Positions 1 through 9,260 of a DNA stretch of 52,758 bases are shown here, piece after piece. Numbering within the stretch: position 1 is the stretch's first letter; every line of letters starts with the position of its first letter. The stretch lies in assembly GCF_024448165.1 (NCBI RefSeq), contig NZ_JAMOLN010000048.1, positions 1 through 52,758 of the forward strand. The letters are read 5' to 3'. The position numbers and the translations under genes were made by a program. Source of the DNA: Streptomyces longispororuber (lineage in GTDB: Bacteria > Actinomycetota > Actinomycetes > Streptomycetales > Streptomycetaceae). The notes under the pieces are model-generated. The model saw only the letters and a list, made by a program, of their open reading frames with translations. It did not search any database and was not told the origin of the DNA.

Positions 1-425
1 GCGCGGACGAAGGCACGGATGTCGGTGGCGAACCGGTCGATCAGTTCGTCCTGGGTGCGTCCGTCGTCGCGGCCGGGCAGCGGGCCGCCGGGCTTGATCT
101 CCCGGTCGGCTGCGGCCAGTTCGGCGTGCACGGCCGAGGGCAGGCCGTGCGGCAGGACGCCGCCCGCGGCGAGGTGTTCGGCGCGCTTGGGCAGCGGGCA
201 GTCGACGGTGTCGTGGCCGCCGAAGACGAGCGACGACAACGTTGGCAGACCGGATGCGGCGAAGGGGGCGGTCTCGGTGACCATGCCGGTCGGCGGGTGG
301 AGTCCGGCGGCGACGGCGGCGCAGCCGGCGACGGCCGTCGTGGCGACGGAGCCGCGTGCGCCGATCAGCCACACGCCGAAGCGGGGGGCCGGGGAGGGGG
401 CGGGGAGGGACGGTTCGGCGGACAT
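1..425 (-). CDS. Inositol-3-phosphate synthase-like protein, 3' end cut off by the window
   Basis: An open frame starts at the ATG at 425-423 and runs off the left edge, giving 141 codons with no stop. A clear AAGGAGGC ribosome site lies at 431-438, five bases upstream. Near residues 16-30 it reads RFGVWLIGARGSVATT, a Rossmann glycine-rich NAD-binding start typical of the myo-inositol-1-phosphate synthase family, which cyclises glucose-6-phosphate through an NAD-bound intermediate. The following TGMVTET and FGGHD stretches also fit the family. The gene lies downstream of the ThuA-type protein on the same strand, but a strong hairpin (511-544) separates them, so it probably has its own transcript. 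Family assignment is good. Whether it is the housekeeping enzyme or a paralogue cannot be judged from the N terminus alone. Confidence 0.72.
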   Translation of the reverse strand, partial: MSAEPSLPAPSPAPRFGVWLIGARGSVATTAVAGCAAVAAGLHPPTGMVTETAPFAASGLPTLSSLVFGGHDTVDCPLPKRAEHLAAGGVLPHGLPSAVHAELAAADREIKPGGPLPGRDDGRTQDELIDRFATDIRAFVR

Positions 426-510
426 GGGCAGCCTCCTTGTCGTACGCGAACCGGGAGTGAGCGGCGCCGGCGGGGGTCGTGCGGGGTCCCGGGCCCGGGG
501 GCCCGGGAGA

Positions 511-544
511 CGGCGGGCGGAGGTCCGGCGTCCTCCGCCCGCCG
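511..544 (-). terminator. Stem-loop terminator after the ThuA-type gene
   Basis: A perfect 13-bp GC stem (511-523 pairing with 532-544) encloses an 8-base loop. It begins six bases after the stop codon of the 550-4269 gene on the minus strand. There is no T tract, which is usual for actinobacterial terminators. It separates that gene from the inositol-phosphate synthase gene. Confidence 0.7.
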
Positions 545-549
545 CCGTT

Positions 550-3500
550 CTAGTCGCCCGTGGTGGGCAGTTCCTTCAGCTGGACGTTGCGGAAGGAGAC
601 CTGGTCGGAGGCGCCGTGGTTCTGAAGGCCGATGTAGCCGTCCTTCAGGCTCCGCTCCGGGTCGGTGTTGGTGAAGTCGTTGATCTTGACTCCGTTGAGG
701 AACACCTGGAGGCGTTCGCCCTGGACCTTGATCTCGTAGGAGTTCCACTGGCCGGGCGGCCGCAGGACCTGGTCACGGGCCTTGATGTTGGCCGACTTGA
801 AGGAGTAGACCGAGCCGGTGGTGCGGTCCGGTGCGTCCGTCGCGTCGATCTGGATCTCGTAGCCCTTGTTCACCGCGGACCAGGGGTCGTCGGAGGCCGG
901 GAAGCCCACGAAGATCCCGGAGTTGTCGTCGCCCTGCATCTTCCAGTCGAGCTTCAGGGAGTACGACTTCAGCTCCTTGGCCTGGTACCAGAGCAGGCCC
1001 ATGCCGCCCTCGGACTCCAGCGTGCCGTCCTTGACGTTGAACTTGCCGGGACCGGCCTGCTTCCAGCCCTCCAGGGTCTGGCCGTTGAAGATCGGCCGGT
1101 AGTCCTTGCTGGGCTTGCAGTCGGCCTTGACCTGGCCGGTGGCGTACTGCAGGCCGCCGAGCAGGTGGGTGCGGAAGGCCTGGTCCGCGTAGGACTCCTT
1201 GGTGTGGCCGCCCCCGGTGTAGAAGGACCGGCCGCCGCCGTAGCTCTGGCACCAGGCGATCGGGTGGTCGCCCTTCATGGTGCCGCCCTGGTAGGTGGTC
1301 TCGTCGAGGGTGGCGAGGACCTTGGCCTGCTCACGGGGGTTGGTGCGGTAGTTGTACCACTCGTCGGTGCGCTCCCAGGCGTCGTCCAGGTGCGCGGTGG
1401 CCGGGTGGTCGTGGTCCTCGACGCGCACGGTGGCCTTCTGGATGGCCGGGTGCGAGTCGAAGTAGGCGCCGACGAGTCCGCCGTAGAACTTCCAGTCGTA
1501 CTCGGTGTCGGCGGCCGCGTGGATGCCCATGTAGCCGCCGCCGTTCGCGACGTAGTTCTCGAACGCCTTCTGCTGGGCGTCGTTGAGGACGTCACCGGTG
1601 GTCGACAGGAAGGCGACCGCGTCGTACTTGGCCAGGTTCGTCGTGGTGAACTGGCCCGCCTCCTCGGTGGCGTCGACCGTGATGCCGGCCGGGGCGCCGA
1701 GCTCCTTCAGGGCGGCGATGCCCTCGGGGATCGAGTCGTGCCGGAACCCGGCGGTCTTGGAGAACACCAGGACCTTCTTGCCGCCGGTGAACGGCTGGGT
1801 GGAGAACTCGAAGTCGTCGACGTCGAACAGTGCGCCGTCGCCGCCCTTGAAGACCAGGTAGAGGTCGGTCGTGCGGTTCGGGAGGGCCCGCAGCGGCACG
1901 TCGACGTTCTGGAAGGTCTCCCAGCTGCCGGTCGGCGGGATGTAGGCCGAGCCGTGCAGCGGTCCGGTGGGCGAACCCGTGCGGACCTCGACGTAGCCGC
2001 CCGCACCGCCGGAGGAGGCGCGGACGGTCACCTTCTTCTGTCCGGCGAGCCGGTAGGGCGTGAAGGAGATCCAGTCGCCGTCGTTGATGTCGCCGACCGT
2101 CTTGCCGCCGTTGGCACCGGTCTTGTCGTACGTCTGGATGCCCGACTGGGTGGAGAAGTGCTCGGCCTGGCGGTGCAGCGGCTGGACGACGGCGCGCGCG
2201 GTGCCGGTCAGGGCCTCCTGGCCGTTGGCCCCGCCGTCGGTGTAGCTGGCGCCGACGACGCCGTAGATGTTGGCGTTGGGATCGTGGCCGCCGTCACCGG
2301 CGGGCGGCTTCAGGGTGCCTTCGCAGCCCATCTCGCTGGTCAGCTCGTGGGCGTGGGAGTCGTGGCCCAGGCTGTAGGCGACCTTGACCTTGGAGCAGTC
2401 GATCGTCTCCTCGGGGTCGGTGACGGTCACCTTGAAGGGGACCGGCTGGCCGAAGGCGGCCAGCGCGCCGTTGCCCGGGACCTCGATCTTCACGGTGGGC
2501 TCGGTGTTGCCGACGACGACGCGGGTGCTGGCGTTGCCGGTGTGGCCCTCGGGGTCCTTGGCGGTGAAGGTCGCGGTGTAGGTGCCGACCTTCTTGTACT
2601 GGTGGGTGGGGGTCAGGCCCTCGCCCTTGGTGCCGTCGCCGAAGTCCCAGCTGTAGGTGAGGTCCGGGGAGTCGGCGTCCTTGGCGGAGCCGGTGAAGGT
2701 GACCTTCATGCCGGCCGCGCCCGAGGTCTTGTTCGCCTTGACCTCGGCGATCGGCGAGAAGCCGTCCTCGGCGTTCTCGATGCGGTACAGCGCGGAGTTC
2801 TCGTCGCCCTGGAACCAGGAGACACCGTAGTCGAGGACGTAGAGGGCGCCGTCGGGGCCGAACTCCATGTCCATGATCTGGGTGCCGGTCCACGGAAGGT
2901 TCTTGATCTCCTTGACCGAACCGTCCGCGTTCTGCGAGATCGGCTTGATCCAGCGGCGGCCGAACTCGCCCGCGAAGAAGTCTCCGTCGTACGACTCGGG
3001 GAACTTCACCTTGGAGTCGAGGTTCGGGTCGTAGTGGTAGACCGGGCCGCCCATCGGGGACTCCGAGCCGCTGCCGAACTCCGGCACGCTGGCGCCGTCG
3101 TACGGGATCCACGCGGCCTGGGCGGGCGGCAGGTCCGTGAGGCCGGTGTTGTGCGGCGAGGTGTTCTTGAGGTTGGCGCAGTCGAACTTCTCGCCGGACT
3201 CCTTGGTGGCGAAGTCGTAGTCGAGATACGCGTCGTTGTTGCCGGTGCAGAAGGGCCAGCCGAAGTTGCCCGGCTTCGTGACCTTGGCGAACTCGACCTG
3301 GCCCGCCGGACCGCGCTTCGGGTCGGCGGCGCCCGCGTCGGGGCCGTAGTCACCGACGTAGACGGTGCCGGTCTTCTCGTCGACGCTCATCCGGAACGGG
3401 TTGCGGAAGCCCATCGCGTAGATCTCGGGGCGGGTCTTCTCGGTGCCCGGGGCGAAGAGGTTGCCGTCGGGGACGGTGTACGAGCCGTCCGCGGCGACCT

Positions 3501-4269
3501 TGATGCGGAGGATCTTGCCGCGCAGGTCGTTGGTGTTGCCGGCCGAGCGGCGGGCGTCGAACGCCGGGTTGCGGTCGGCCCGCTCGTCGATCGGGGTGAA
3601 CCCGTCGGAGGCGAAGGGATTGCTGTCGTCGCCGGTCGACAGGTACAGGTTGCCCTGCGCGTCGAAGTCGATGTCGCCGCCGACGTGGCAGCAGATGCCG
3701 CGGGACGCCGCGACGTCGATGACCTTCTTCTCGCTGGCCATGTCCAGCGTGCCGTTGCCGTTGAGGACGAAGCGGGAGAGGCGGTTGACGCCGTCGAACT
3801 TCTTGAAGTCCTCGGCGGAGCCGTTCTCCGGCGCGTCACCGGCCGGGGTGTCGAGCGGCGGGGCGTAGTACAGGTAGATCGCCCGGTTGTTCTTGAAGTC
3901 CGGGTCGATGCCGACGCCCTGGAGGCCTTCCTCGTCGTGGTTGTAGACGGGGATCTTGCCGGCGACCTTGGTGACGCCGCCCTGGTCGGTGAGGCGCAGT
4001 GTGCCGTCGCGTGCGGTGTGCAGGACGCTGCGGTCCGGCAGGACGGCGAGCGACATCGGCTCGCCCATCTCGGGCTCGCCCTTGGCGAGCGGCACCTGCT
4101 GGAACTGCCCTTCGGCGGCGGCCTTGGGGGCGCTGTCCGCGGGCTCGTCCGCGCCGGCCACGGCCGTCGGGGCGCCCACGGCGAGCAGTGCGCCGGTGAA
4201 CAGGGCCAGAGCGGTGCGGACTCTCGGACGCCTGGCGGCTCGGGTGCTTCTGAGTCTGGTTCTGTGCAC
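550..4269 (-). CDS. Secreted multidomain sugar enzyme: PQQ-type dehydrogenase propeller, PKD, CBM6, ThuA and 3-keto-disaccharide hydrolase (DUF1080)
   Basis: The product is a 1239-aa secreted protein. Residues 1-40 form an Arg-rich signal peptide ending near AVAGA. Residues 55-500 resemble the glucose/sorbosone dehydrogenase beta-propeller (for example SRGICCHVGGDIDFD, MGFRNPFRMS, DNSNP-like segments). Residues 510-590 form a PKD domain (WDFGDG at 541-546), 700-820 a CBM6-like carbohydrate-binding module, 830-1045 a ThuA-like trehalose-utilisation domain, and 1056-1235 the PF06439 3-keto-disaccharide hydrolase (DUF1080) domain. The GTG start at 4269 has a GGAGGG site upstream. The neighbours are a sugar isomerase and a Gfo/Idh dehydrogenase, and a 261-bp leader holds a ROK-cluster dyad (4435-4457). 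I infer extracellular oxidation and cleavage of a glycoside through a keto-sugar. The substrate is unknown. Confidence 0.85.
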   Translation of the reverse strand: MHRTRLRSTRAARRPRVRTALALFTGALLAVGAPTAVAGADEPADSAPKAAAEGQFQQVPLAKGEPEMGEPMSLAVLPDRSVLHTARDGTLRLTDQGGVTKVAGKIPVYNHDEEGLQGVGIDPDFKNNRAIYLYYAPPLDTPAGDAPENGSAEDFKKFDGVNRLSRFVLNGNGTLDMASEKKVIDVAASRGICCHVGGDIDFDAQGNLYLSTGDDSNPFASDGFTPIDERADRNPAFDARRSAGNTNDLRGKILRIKVAADGSYTVPDGNLFAPGTEKTRPEIYAMGFRNPFRMSVDEKTGTVYVGDYGPDAGAADPKRGPAGQVEFAKVTKPGNFGWPFCTGNNDAYLDYDFATKESGEKFDCANLKNTSPHNTGLTDLPPAQAAWIPYDGASVPEFGSGSESPMGGPVYHYDPNLDSKVKFPESYDGDFFAGEFGRRWIKPISQNADGSVKEIKNLPWTGTQIMDMEFGPDGALYVLDYGVSWFQGDENSALYRIENAEDGFSPIAEVKANKTSGAAGMKVTFTGSAKDADSPDLTYSWDFGDGTKGEGLTPTHQYKKVGTYTATFTAKDPEGHTGNASTRVVVGNTEPTVKIEVPGNGALAAFGQPVPFKVTVTDPEETIDCSKVKVAYSLGHDSHAHELTSEMGCEGTLKPPAGDGGHDPNANIYGVVGASYTDGGANGQEALTGTARAVVQPLHRQAEHFSTQSGIQTYDKTGANGGKTVGDINDGDWISFTPYRLAGQKKVTVRASSGGAGGYVEVRTGSPTGPLHGSAYIPPTGSWETFQNVDVPLRALPNRTTDLYLVFKGGDGALFDVDDFEFSTQPFTGGKKVLVFSKTAGFRHDSIPEGIAALKELGAPAGITVDATEEAGQFTTTNLAKYDAVAFLSTTGDVLNDAQQKAFENYVANGGGYMGIHAAADTEYDWKFYGGLVGAYFDSHPAIQKATVRVEDHDHPATAHLDDAWERTDEWYNYRTNPREQAKVLATLDETTYQGGTMKGDHPIAWCQSYGGGRSFYTGGGHTKESYADQAFRTHLLGGLQYATGQVKADCKPSKDYRPIFNGQTLEGWKQAGPGKFNVKDGTLESEGGMGLLWYQAKELKSYSLKLDWKMQGDDNSGIFVGFPASDDPWSAVNKGYEIQIDATDAPDRTTGSVYSFKSANIKARDQVLRPPGQWNSYEIKVQGERLQVFLNGVKINDFTNTDPERSLKDGYIGLQNHGASDQVSFRNVQLKELPTTGD

Positions 4270-4434
4270 GAAGTCCCTCCGGGAACGGGGTGGGCCGTAC
4301 GGAACGGGTGCGAAGACGTGCGGTGCGGGCGCCGGGGTGCGCCGTCACCCCGGAGGCGTGTGTGTCCTGAACACTTCAGGGACGTTAGCCGCGTTTGTCC
4401 GGAGCGAACACCCCTTGCGTCACTACTAGTTGAG

Positions 4435-4457
4435 CTTTTTCCCATCGCAGGACAAAG
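4435..4457. promoter_or_regulatory. Candidate ROK-regulator operator upstream of the ThuA-type gene
   Basis: This is a 23-bp imperfect inverted repeat of form CTTTnTCC-N7-GGACAAAG, with arms matching at 7 of 8 positions. It lies in the leader between the isomerase stop and the ThuA-type start. A second element identical at 19 of 23 positions lies at 12331-12353 upstream of the ROK gene, so both ends of the cluster carry it. Binding by the ROK protein is an inference. Confidence 0.5.
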
Positions 4458-4530
4458 CAGCGTTCGGGCAGGCCGGACCGGGAGCCGGCACCGTTGTCCG
4501 ACTCCCTGTCCCGGCCCCTGGCCGGACGGT

Positions 4531-5529
<999 letters not shown>

Positions 5530-5542
5530 GGTGGAGACCTCC

Positions 5543-6793
5543 TCAGGCCGGGACGGGGCTCGGGACGGGGGTGAAGACGGAGTTCTTCGCCGCACTCTCC
5601 TCGACCGCCGCGAGGACGCGCTGCACCTGGAGGCCGTCGGCGAACGACGGGGCGGGCGTGGTGTGTTCGGCGATGGCGTGGACCAGGTCGCGGGCCTGGT
5701 GCACGAAGGTGTGCTCGTAGCCGAGGCCGTGGCCCGGCGGCCACCACGCCTCCAGGTAGGGGTGGCCCGGCTCGGTGACGAGGATGCGGCGGAAGCCCGC
5801 ACTGTCGCCGGGTTCGGTCTGGTCGTGGAAGAAGAGCTCGTTGAGCCGCTCCAGGTCGAACGCCAACGAACCTCGTTCACCGTTGAGTTCGACCTTGAGG
5901 GCGTTCTTGCGGCCGGTCGCGAACCGGGTCGCCTCGAAGGAGGCCAGGGCGCCGGAGGCGAAGCGCGCGGTGAACAGGGCCGCGTCGTCGACGGTGACCT
6001 GGCCGAAGCCCGCCTCTCCCCCGCCGGCCGCCGAGAGGCCGGACGAGGCGCCGTCGAGCAGCGGGCGTTCCCGCACGAAGGTCTCGGTGAGCGCCGAGAC
6101 GCCCGCGATCGGCTCGCCCACCAGGAACTGGGCGAGGTCGACGGCGTGCGCGCCCAGGTCGCCGAGCGCGCCCGAGCCCGCGTACGGCTTCTGCAGCCGC
6201 CAGGTCAGCGGGAACGACGGGTCGACGAGCCAGTCCTGGAGGTAGCTGACGCGTACGTGCCGCAGCGTGCCGATCCGCCCCTCGTCCACCATCCGGCGGG
6301 CCAGCGCCATCGCGGGCACCCGCCGGTAGTTGAACCCGGTCATCGCCAACTGGCCGCGCTCGGCGGCCAGTTGGGCGGCCACGGTCATGGCCTCCGCCTC
6401 CTCGACGGAGTTGGCGAGGGGCTTCTCGCACAGCACGTGCTTGCCGGCCTCCAGGGCGGCGACGGCGATCTCGGCGTGGCTGTCGCCCGGGGTGCAGATG
6501 TCGACGAGGTCGACGTCGTCACGGGCGATCAGCGCGCGCCAGTCCGTCTCCGCGGCCGCCCAGCCGAGCTTGTCGGCCGCGGCGCGCACCGCCCGCCCGT
6601 CGCGGCCGCAGACCGCGGCGAGCCGGGGGGTCAGCGGCAGGTCGAAGACCCGGCCCGCGGTGCGCCAGCCCTGGGAGTGCGCCGCGCCCATGAAGGCGTA
6701 GCCGACCATGCCCACCCCCAGGACGGGCTTGGCCTCCGGATCGTTTCCTTCGCCCGGTTCCCGAGCCGTCGTGCCGGTGCTGCTGCCTGCCAT
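5543..6793 (-). CDS. Gfo/Idh/MocA-family NAD(P)-dependent sugar or inositol oxidoreductase
   Basis: The product is 416 aa from the ATG at 6793, which has an AGGAGGA site (6801-6807) at good spacing. A GTG at 6814 would add seven residues but has no comparable site. The N-terminal Rossmann fold reads GVGMVGYAFMGAAHSQGW, and the family's EKP motif appears in CEKPLANSVEEAE. The C-terminal half is the alpha/beta substrate domain with a conserved GALGDLGAHAVDLAQ stretch. These enzymes oxidise or reduce a hydroxyl of sugars, inositols or glycosides. It lies in a same-strand run with the ABC transporter (58 bases after the binding protein gene) and the isomerase, so it probably acts on the imported sugar in the cytoplasm. 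Confidence 0.88.
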   Translation of the reverse strand: MAGSSTGTTAREPGEGNDPEAKPVLGVGMVGYAFMGAAHSQGWRTAGRVFDLPLTPRLAAVCGRDGRAVRAAADKLGWAAAETDWRALIARDDVDLVDICTPGDSHAEIAVAALEAGKHVLCEKPLANSVEEAEAMTVAAQLAAERGQLAMTGFNYRRVPAMALARRMVDEGRIGTLRHVRVSYLQDWLVDPSFPLTWRLQKPYAGSGALGDLGAHAVDLAQFLVGEPIAGVSALTETFVRERPLLDGASSGLSAAGGGEAGFGQVTVDDAALFTARFASGALASFEATRFATGRKNALKVELNGERGSLAFDLERLNELFFHDQTEPGDSAGFRRILVTEPGHPYLEAWWPPGHGLGYEHTFVHQARDLVHAIAEHTTPAPSFADGLQVQRVLAAVEESAAKNSVFTPVPSPVPA

Positions 6794-6851
6794 GCGGAAG
6801 TCCTCCTCGTCCACGCCGTGTTCGCCTCGTGCGCCGTGCCGACGGCGTGCA

Positions 6852-7913
6852 TCACTTGAAGCCGGTCGGCATGTACTGGTCGACGTTGTCCTTGTCGACG
6901 ACGGCCGAGTACAGCGTCACGTGCGCGGGGATCTCGAACTCGGCCATGCCGCTGATCCCCTTGCCCTGGCCGAGGGCGCGGGCCAGGTCGATGGCGGAGG
7001 CGGCCATGGTCGGCGGGTAGAGGACCGTCGCCTTCAGGACGCTGTTGCCCGCCTCGATGGCCTGCATGGCGGAGAGCGCGCCCGCGCCGCCGACCATCAG
7101 GAAGTCGTCGCGGCCGGCCTGCTTGATGGCGCGCAGGGCGCCGACGCCCTGGTCGTCGTCGTGGTTCCACAGCGCGTCGAAGCTCTTCTGGGCCTGGAGG
7201 AGCTGAGACATCTTCGCCTGGCCCGACTCGACGGTGAAGTCGGCGGCCTGCCGCGCCACCTTCTTGATGTTCGGGAAGTTCTTCAGCGCGTCGTCGAAGC
7301 CCTTGGTGCGCTGCTGGGTGAGTTCGAGGTTGTCGATGCCGGCGAGCTCGATGACCTTCGCGTTCTTCTTGTCCTTGAGCTTCTCGCCGATGTAGTTGCC
7401 GGCGGACAGGCCCATGCCGTAGTTGTCGCCGCCGATCCAGCAGCGGTACGCCTGCGGGGTGTTGAAGATCCGGTCGAGGTTCACGACGGGGATGCCGGCC
7501 CGCATCGCCTTCAGGCCGACCTGGGTCAGGGCCTTGCCGTCGGCGGGCAGGATGACGAGGACGTCGACCTTCTTGTTGATGAGGGTCTCGACCTGACCGA
7601 TCTGCGCGGCCGTGTCGTTCGACCCCTCGGTCGCCTCCAGGGTGACGTCGGCGTACTTCTTCGCCCGTTCCTTGGCGTTGTCGTTGATGGCGTTGAGCCA
7701 GCCGTGGTCGGCCTGCGGTCCGGCGAAGCCGATCGTGACCTGCTTGCCCTTCTTGTCGTCCGCGACCGGCTGGTCGGCGGCCTTGCTGCTGTCGTTGCCC
7801 TTGTCGCTGGGCTCGTTGCTGGTGCAGGCCGTGAGCAGGCCGCCCGTGGTGACGGCGGCGGCCGCGCCGAACAGGAGGCTTCTGCGGCTCGACACGCTTG
7901 TCGACTCTGGCAT
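6852..7913 (-). CDS. Sugar ABC transporter substrate-binding lipoprotein
   Basis: The product is 353 aa from the ATG at 7913. The signal peptide carries a twin-arginine-like SRRSLLFG and a lipobox LTAC with Cys30, so it is a likely Tat-exported lipoprotein. The mature part is a Peripla_BP_4-type (ribose/galactose family) binding protein: QVTIGFAGPQADHGWLNAINDNAKE, then DVLVILPADGKALTQVGLKAMRAGIPVVNLDR, then FDALWNHDDDQGVGALRAIKQAG. It is the third gene of a ROK-ATPase-permease-binding protein series and starts 20 bases after the permease stop. The family imports pentoses, hexoses or inositol. The sequence does not fix the ligand. Confidence 0.9.
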   Translation of the reverse strand: MPESTSVSSRRSLLFGAAAAVTTGGLLTACTSNEPSDKGNDSSKAADQPVADDKKGKQVTIGFAGPQADHGWLNAINDNAKERAKKYADVTLEATEGSNDTAAQIGQVETLINKKVDVLVILPADGKALTQVGLKAMRAGIPVVNLDRIFNTPQAYRCWIGGDNYGMGLSAGNYIGEKLKDKKNAKVIELAGIDNLELTQQRTKGFDDALKNFPNIKKVARQAADFTVESGQAKMSQLLQAQKSFDALWNHDDDQGVGALRAIKQAGRDDFLMVGGAGALSAMQAIEAGNSVLKATVLYPPTMAASAIDLARALGQGKGISGMAEFEIPAHVTLYSAVVDKDNVDQYMPTGFK

Positions 7914-7933
7914 GGCGTCGTCCCTTCCCGAAC

Positions 7934-8950
7934 TTACGAGGTGGTGTTGGCCGTACGTCGCTGGACCAGGACCGCCGCGACGATGATCGCGCCCTTGGCG
8001 ATCTGCTGTGTCGCGGTCTCCAGGTTGTTCAGCGCGAAGATGTTCTGGATCGTGATGAAGATCAGGACGCCGAGCACGGAGCCGACGACGGTGCCGCGAC
8101 CTCCGGTCAGGAGGGTGCCGCCGATGATCGCGGCGGCGATGGCGTCGAGCTCGTACAGGTTGCCGTTGGTGTTCTGGCCGGAGCCGGAGAGCACGATCAG
8201 CAGGAAGGCCGCGATGCCGCAGCACAGGCCGGAGAGCAGGTACAGGTAGAGCCGCTGGCGGCGCACGTCGATGCCGGCGAGCCGGGCCGCCTCCGCGTTG
8301 CCGCCGACGGCTACCGAGCGGCGGCCGAACGTGGTGCGGTTCAGGACGAGCCAGCCGAGCACCGTGACCGCGGCGAAGACGAGGACGAGCGGCGGGATGC
8401 CGAGGAGGTACGAGTCCCGTTCGCCGAGCTTGAGGACGCTGTCGACGGTGACCATCTGGGTATTGCCGTCGGTGATCTGGAGGGCCAGGCCGCGGCCCGA
8501 GGCGAGCATCGCGAGGGTGGCGATGAAGGGGACCACGCCGCCGTAGGCGATGAGGAGGCCGTTCACCAGGCCGCAGGCGAGGCCGACGAGGATCGCGGTG
8601 AACAGGATGCCCGCGAAGCCGTACTCCTGGGTGGCGACCGTGGTCGCCCAGACGCTGGCCAGCGCGACGATGGCGCCCACGGAGAGGTCGATGCCGCCGG
8701 AGATGATCACGAAGGTCATGCCGACGGTGACGACGCCGATGACGCTCGCCTGGGTGAGGACGAGTTGGAGGTTGTCCGTGTCCAGGAAGGAGTCGGGCTG
8801 GGTGATGCCGCCGATGACGACCAGGACGGCGAGGACGCCGAGCAGTGAGAGCGTGCGGACGTCGACGCGGAGGGTGCGGAGTGCGCTGGGGCGCTGGGCC
8901 GGCGCGCTCTTGGGCTCCGCCGGGCGGGCGGGTGAGGCGGGCTGCGTCAT
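7934..8950 (-). CDS. Sugar ABC transporter permease (RbsC/BPD_transp_2 family)
   Basis: The product is 338 aa from the ATG at 8950, with AGAAGGGA a short distance upstream. It has eight or more hydrophobic segments and family-typical stretches FVIISGGIDLSVGAIVALAS and GGNAEAARLAGIDV, plus AIIGGTLLTGGRGTVVGSVLG near the C terminus. It pairs with the ATPase at 9261-10829 and the binding protein at 6852-7913. The reading frame stays open upstream to about 9238 and would encode repeats of GPASATAS from the 24-bp tandem array. I rejected that extension because the permease fold begins only after residue 25 from the chosen start. Confidence 0.9.
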   Translation of the reverse strand: MTQPASPARPAEPKSAPAQRPSALRTLRVDVRTLSLLGVLAVLVVIGGITQPDSFLDTDNLQLVLTQASVIGVVTVGMTFVIISGGIDLSVGAIVALASVWATTVATQEYGFAGILFTAILVGLACGLVNGLLIAYGGVVPFIATLAMLASGRGLALQITDGNTQMVTVDSVLKLGERDSYLLGIPPLVLVFAAVTVLGWLVLNRTTFGRRSVAVGGNAEAARLAGIDVRRQRLYLYLLSGLCCGIAAFLLIVLSGSGQNTNGNLYELDAIAAAIIGGTLLTGGRGTVVGSVLGVLIFITIQNIFALNNLETATQQIAKGAIIVAAVLVQRRTANTTS

Positions 8951-9004
8951 GGCGCCGGGGTCCCTTCTGGGCGATGGGTTCTGGAGGCTGACTGTGGTGA
9001 GGGC

Positions 9005-9124
9005 GGGGCCACTCGCCGTGGCGGGTGCGGGGCCACTCGCCGTGGCGGATGCGGGGCCACTCGCCGTGGCGGATGCGGGGCCACTCGCCGTGGCGGATGC
9101 GGGGCCACTCGCCGTGGCGGGTGC
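9005..9124. repeat. Five tandem copies of a 24-bp repeat inside the ABC transporter operon
   Basis: Five contiguous 24-bp units start at 9005, 9029, 9053, 9077 and 9101. They are identical except for one G/A position near the end of the unit. Each contains the small dyad GCCAC-TCGCC-GTGGC, so the array can form a row of mini-hairpins. It lies in the 310-bp gap between the ATPase stop and the permease start. No spacers separate the units, so it is not a CRISPR array. Confidence 0.95.
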
Positions 9125-9150
9125 TGTCGAGCGCGAGTGCGGGTGCGTCG

Positions 9151-9203
9151 TGGCTGGTCGCGCAGTTCCCCGCGCCCCTGAAGGGCGCCGGGAACTGCGC
9201 GAG
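9151..9203. repeat. Streptomyces interspersed repeat forming a long hairpin
   Basis: A perfect 13-bp stem (9158-9170 with 9190-9202, TCGCGCAGTTCCC and its complement) continues after one C-C mismatch into six more pairs (9172-9177 with 9183-9188) around a 5-base loop. The sequence GGCTGGTCGCGCAGTTCCCC recurs at 14578. I recognise it as a common Streptomyces intergenic element. On the minus strand it would lie just before the tandem repeats and could act as an attenuator or mRNA-processing site between the ATPase and permease genes. Confidence 0.8.
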
Positions 9204-9260
9204 CGGCCCCCGCCGGCCGGTGGTCCCGCACGAAGCACGATGTGGCTCGATCGGAGGGGA

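Noticed and set aside
9005..9124. CRISPR array
   Set aside because: The 24-bp units are contiguous with no spacers, and no cas genes are present.
8951..9238. N-terminal extension of the ABC permease through the 24-bp repeats
   Set aside because: It would encode repeated GPASATAS with no ribosome site, while the ATG at 8950 has one and gives a normal-length permease.
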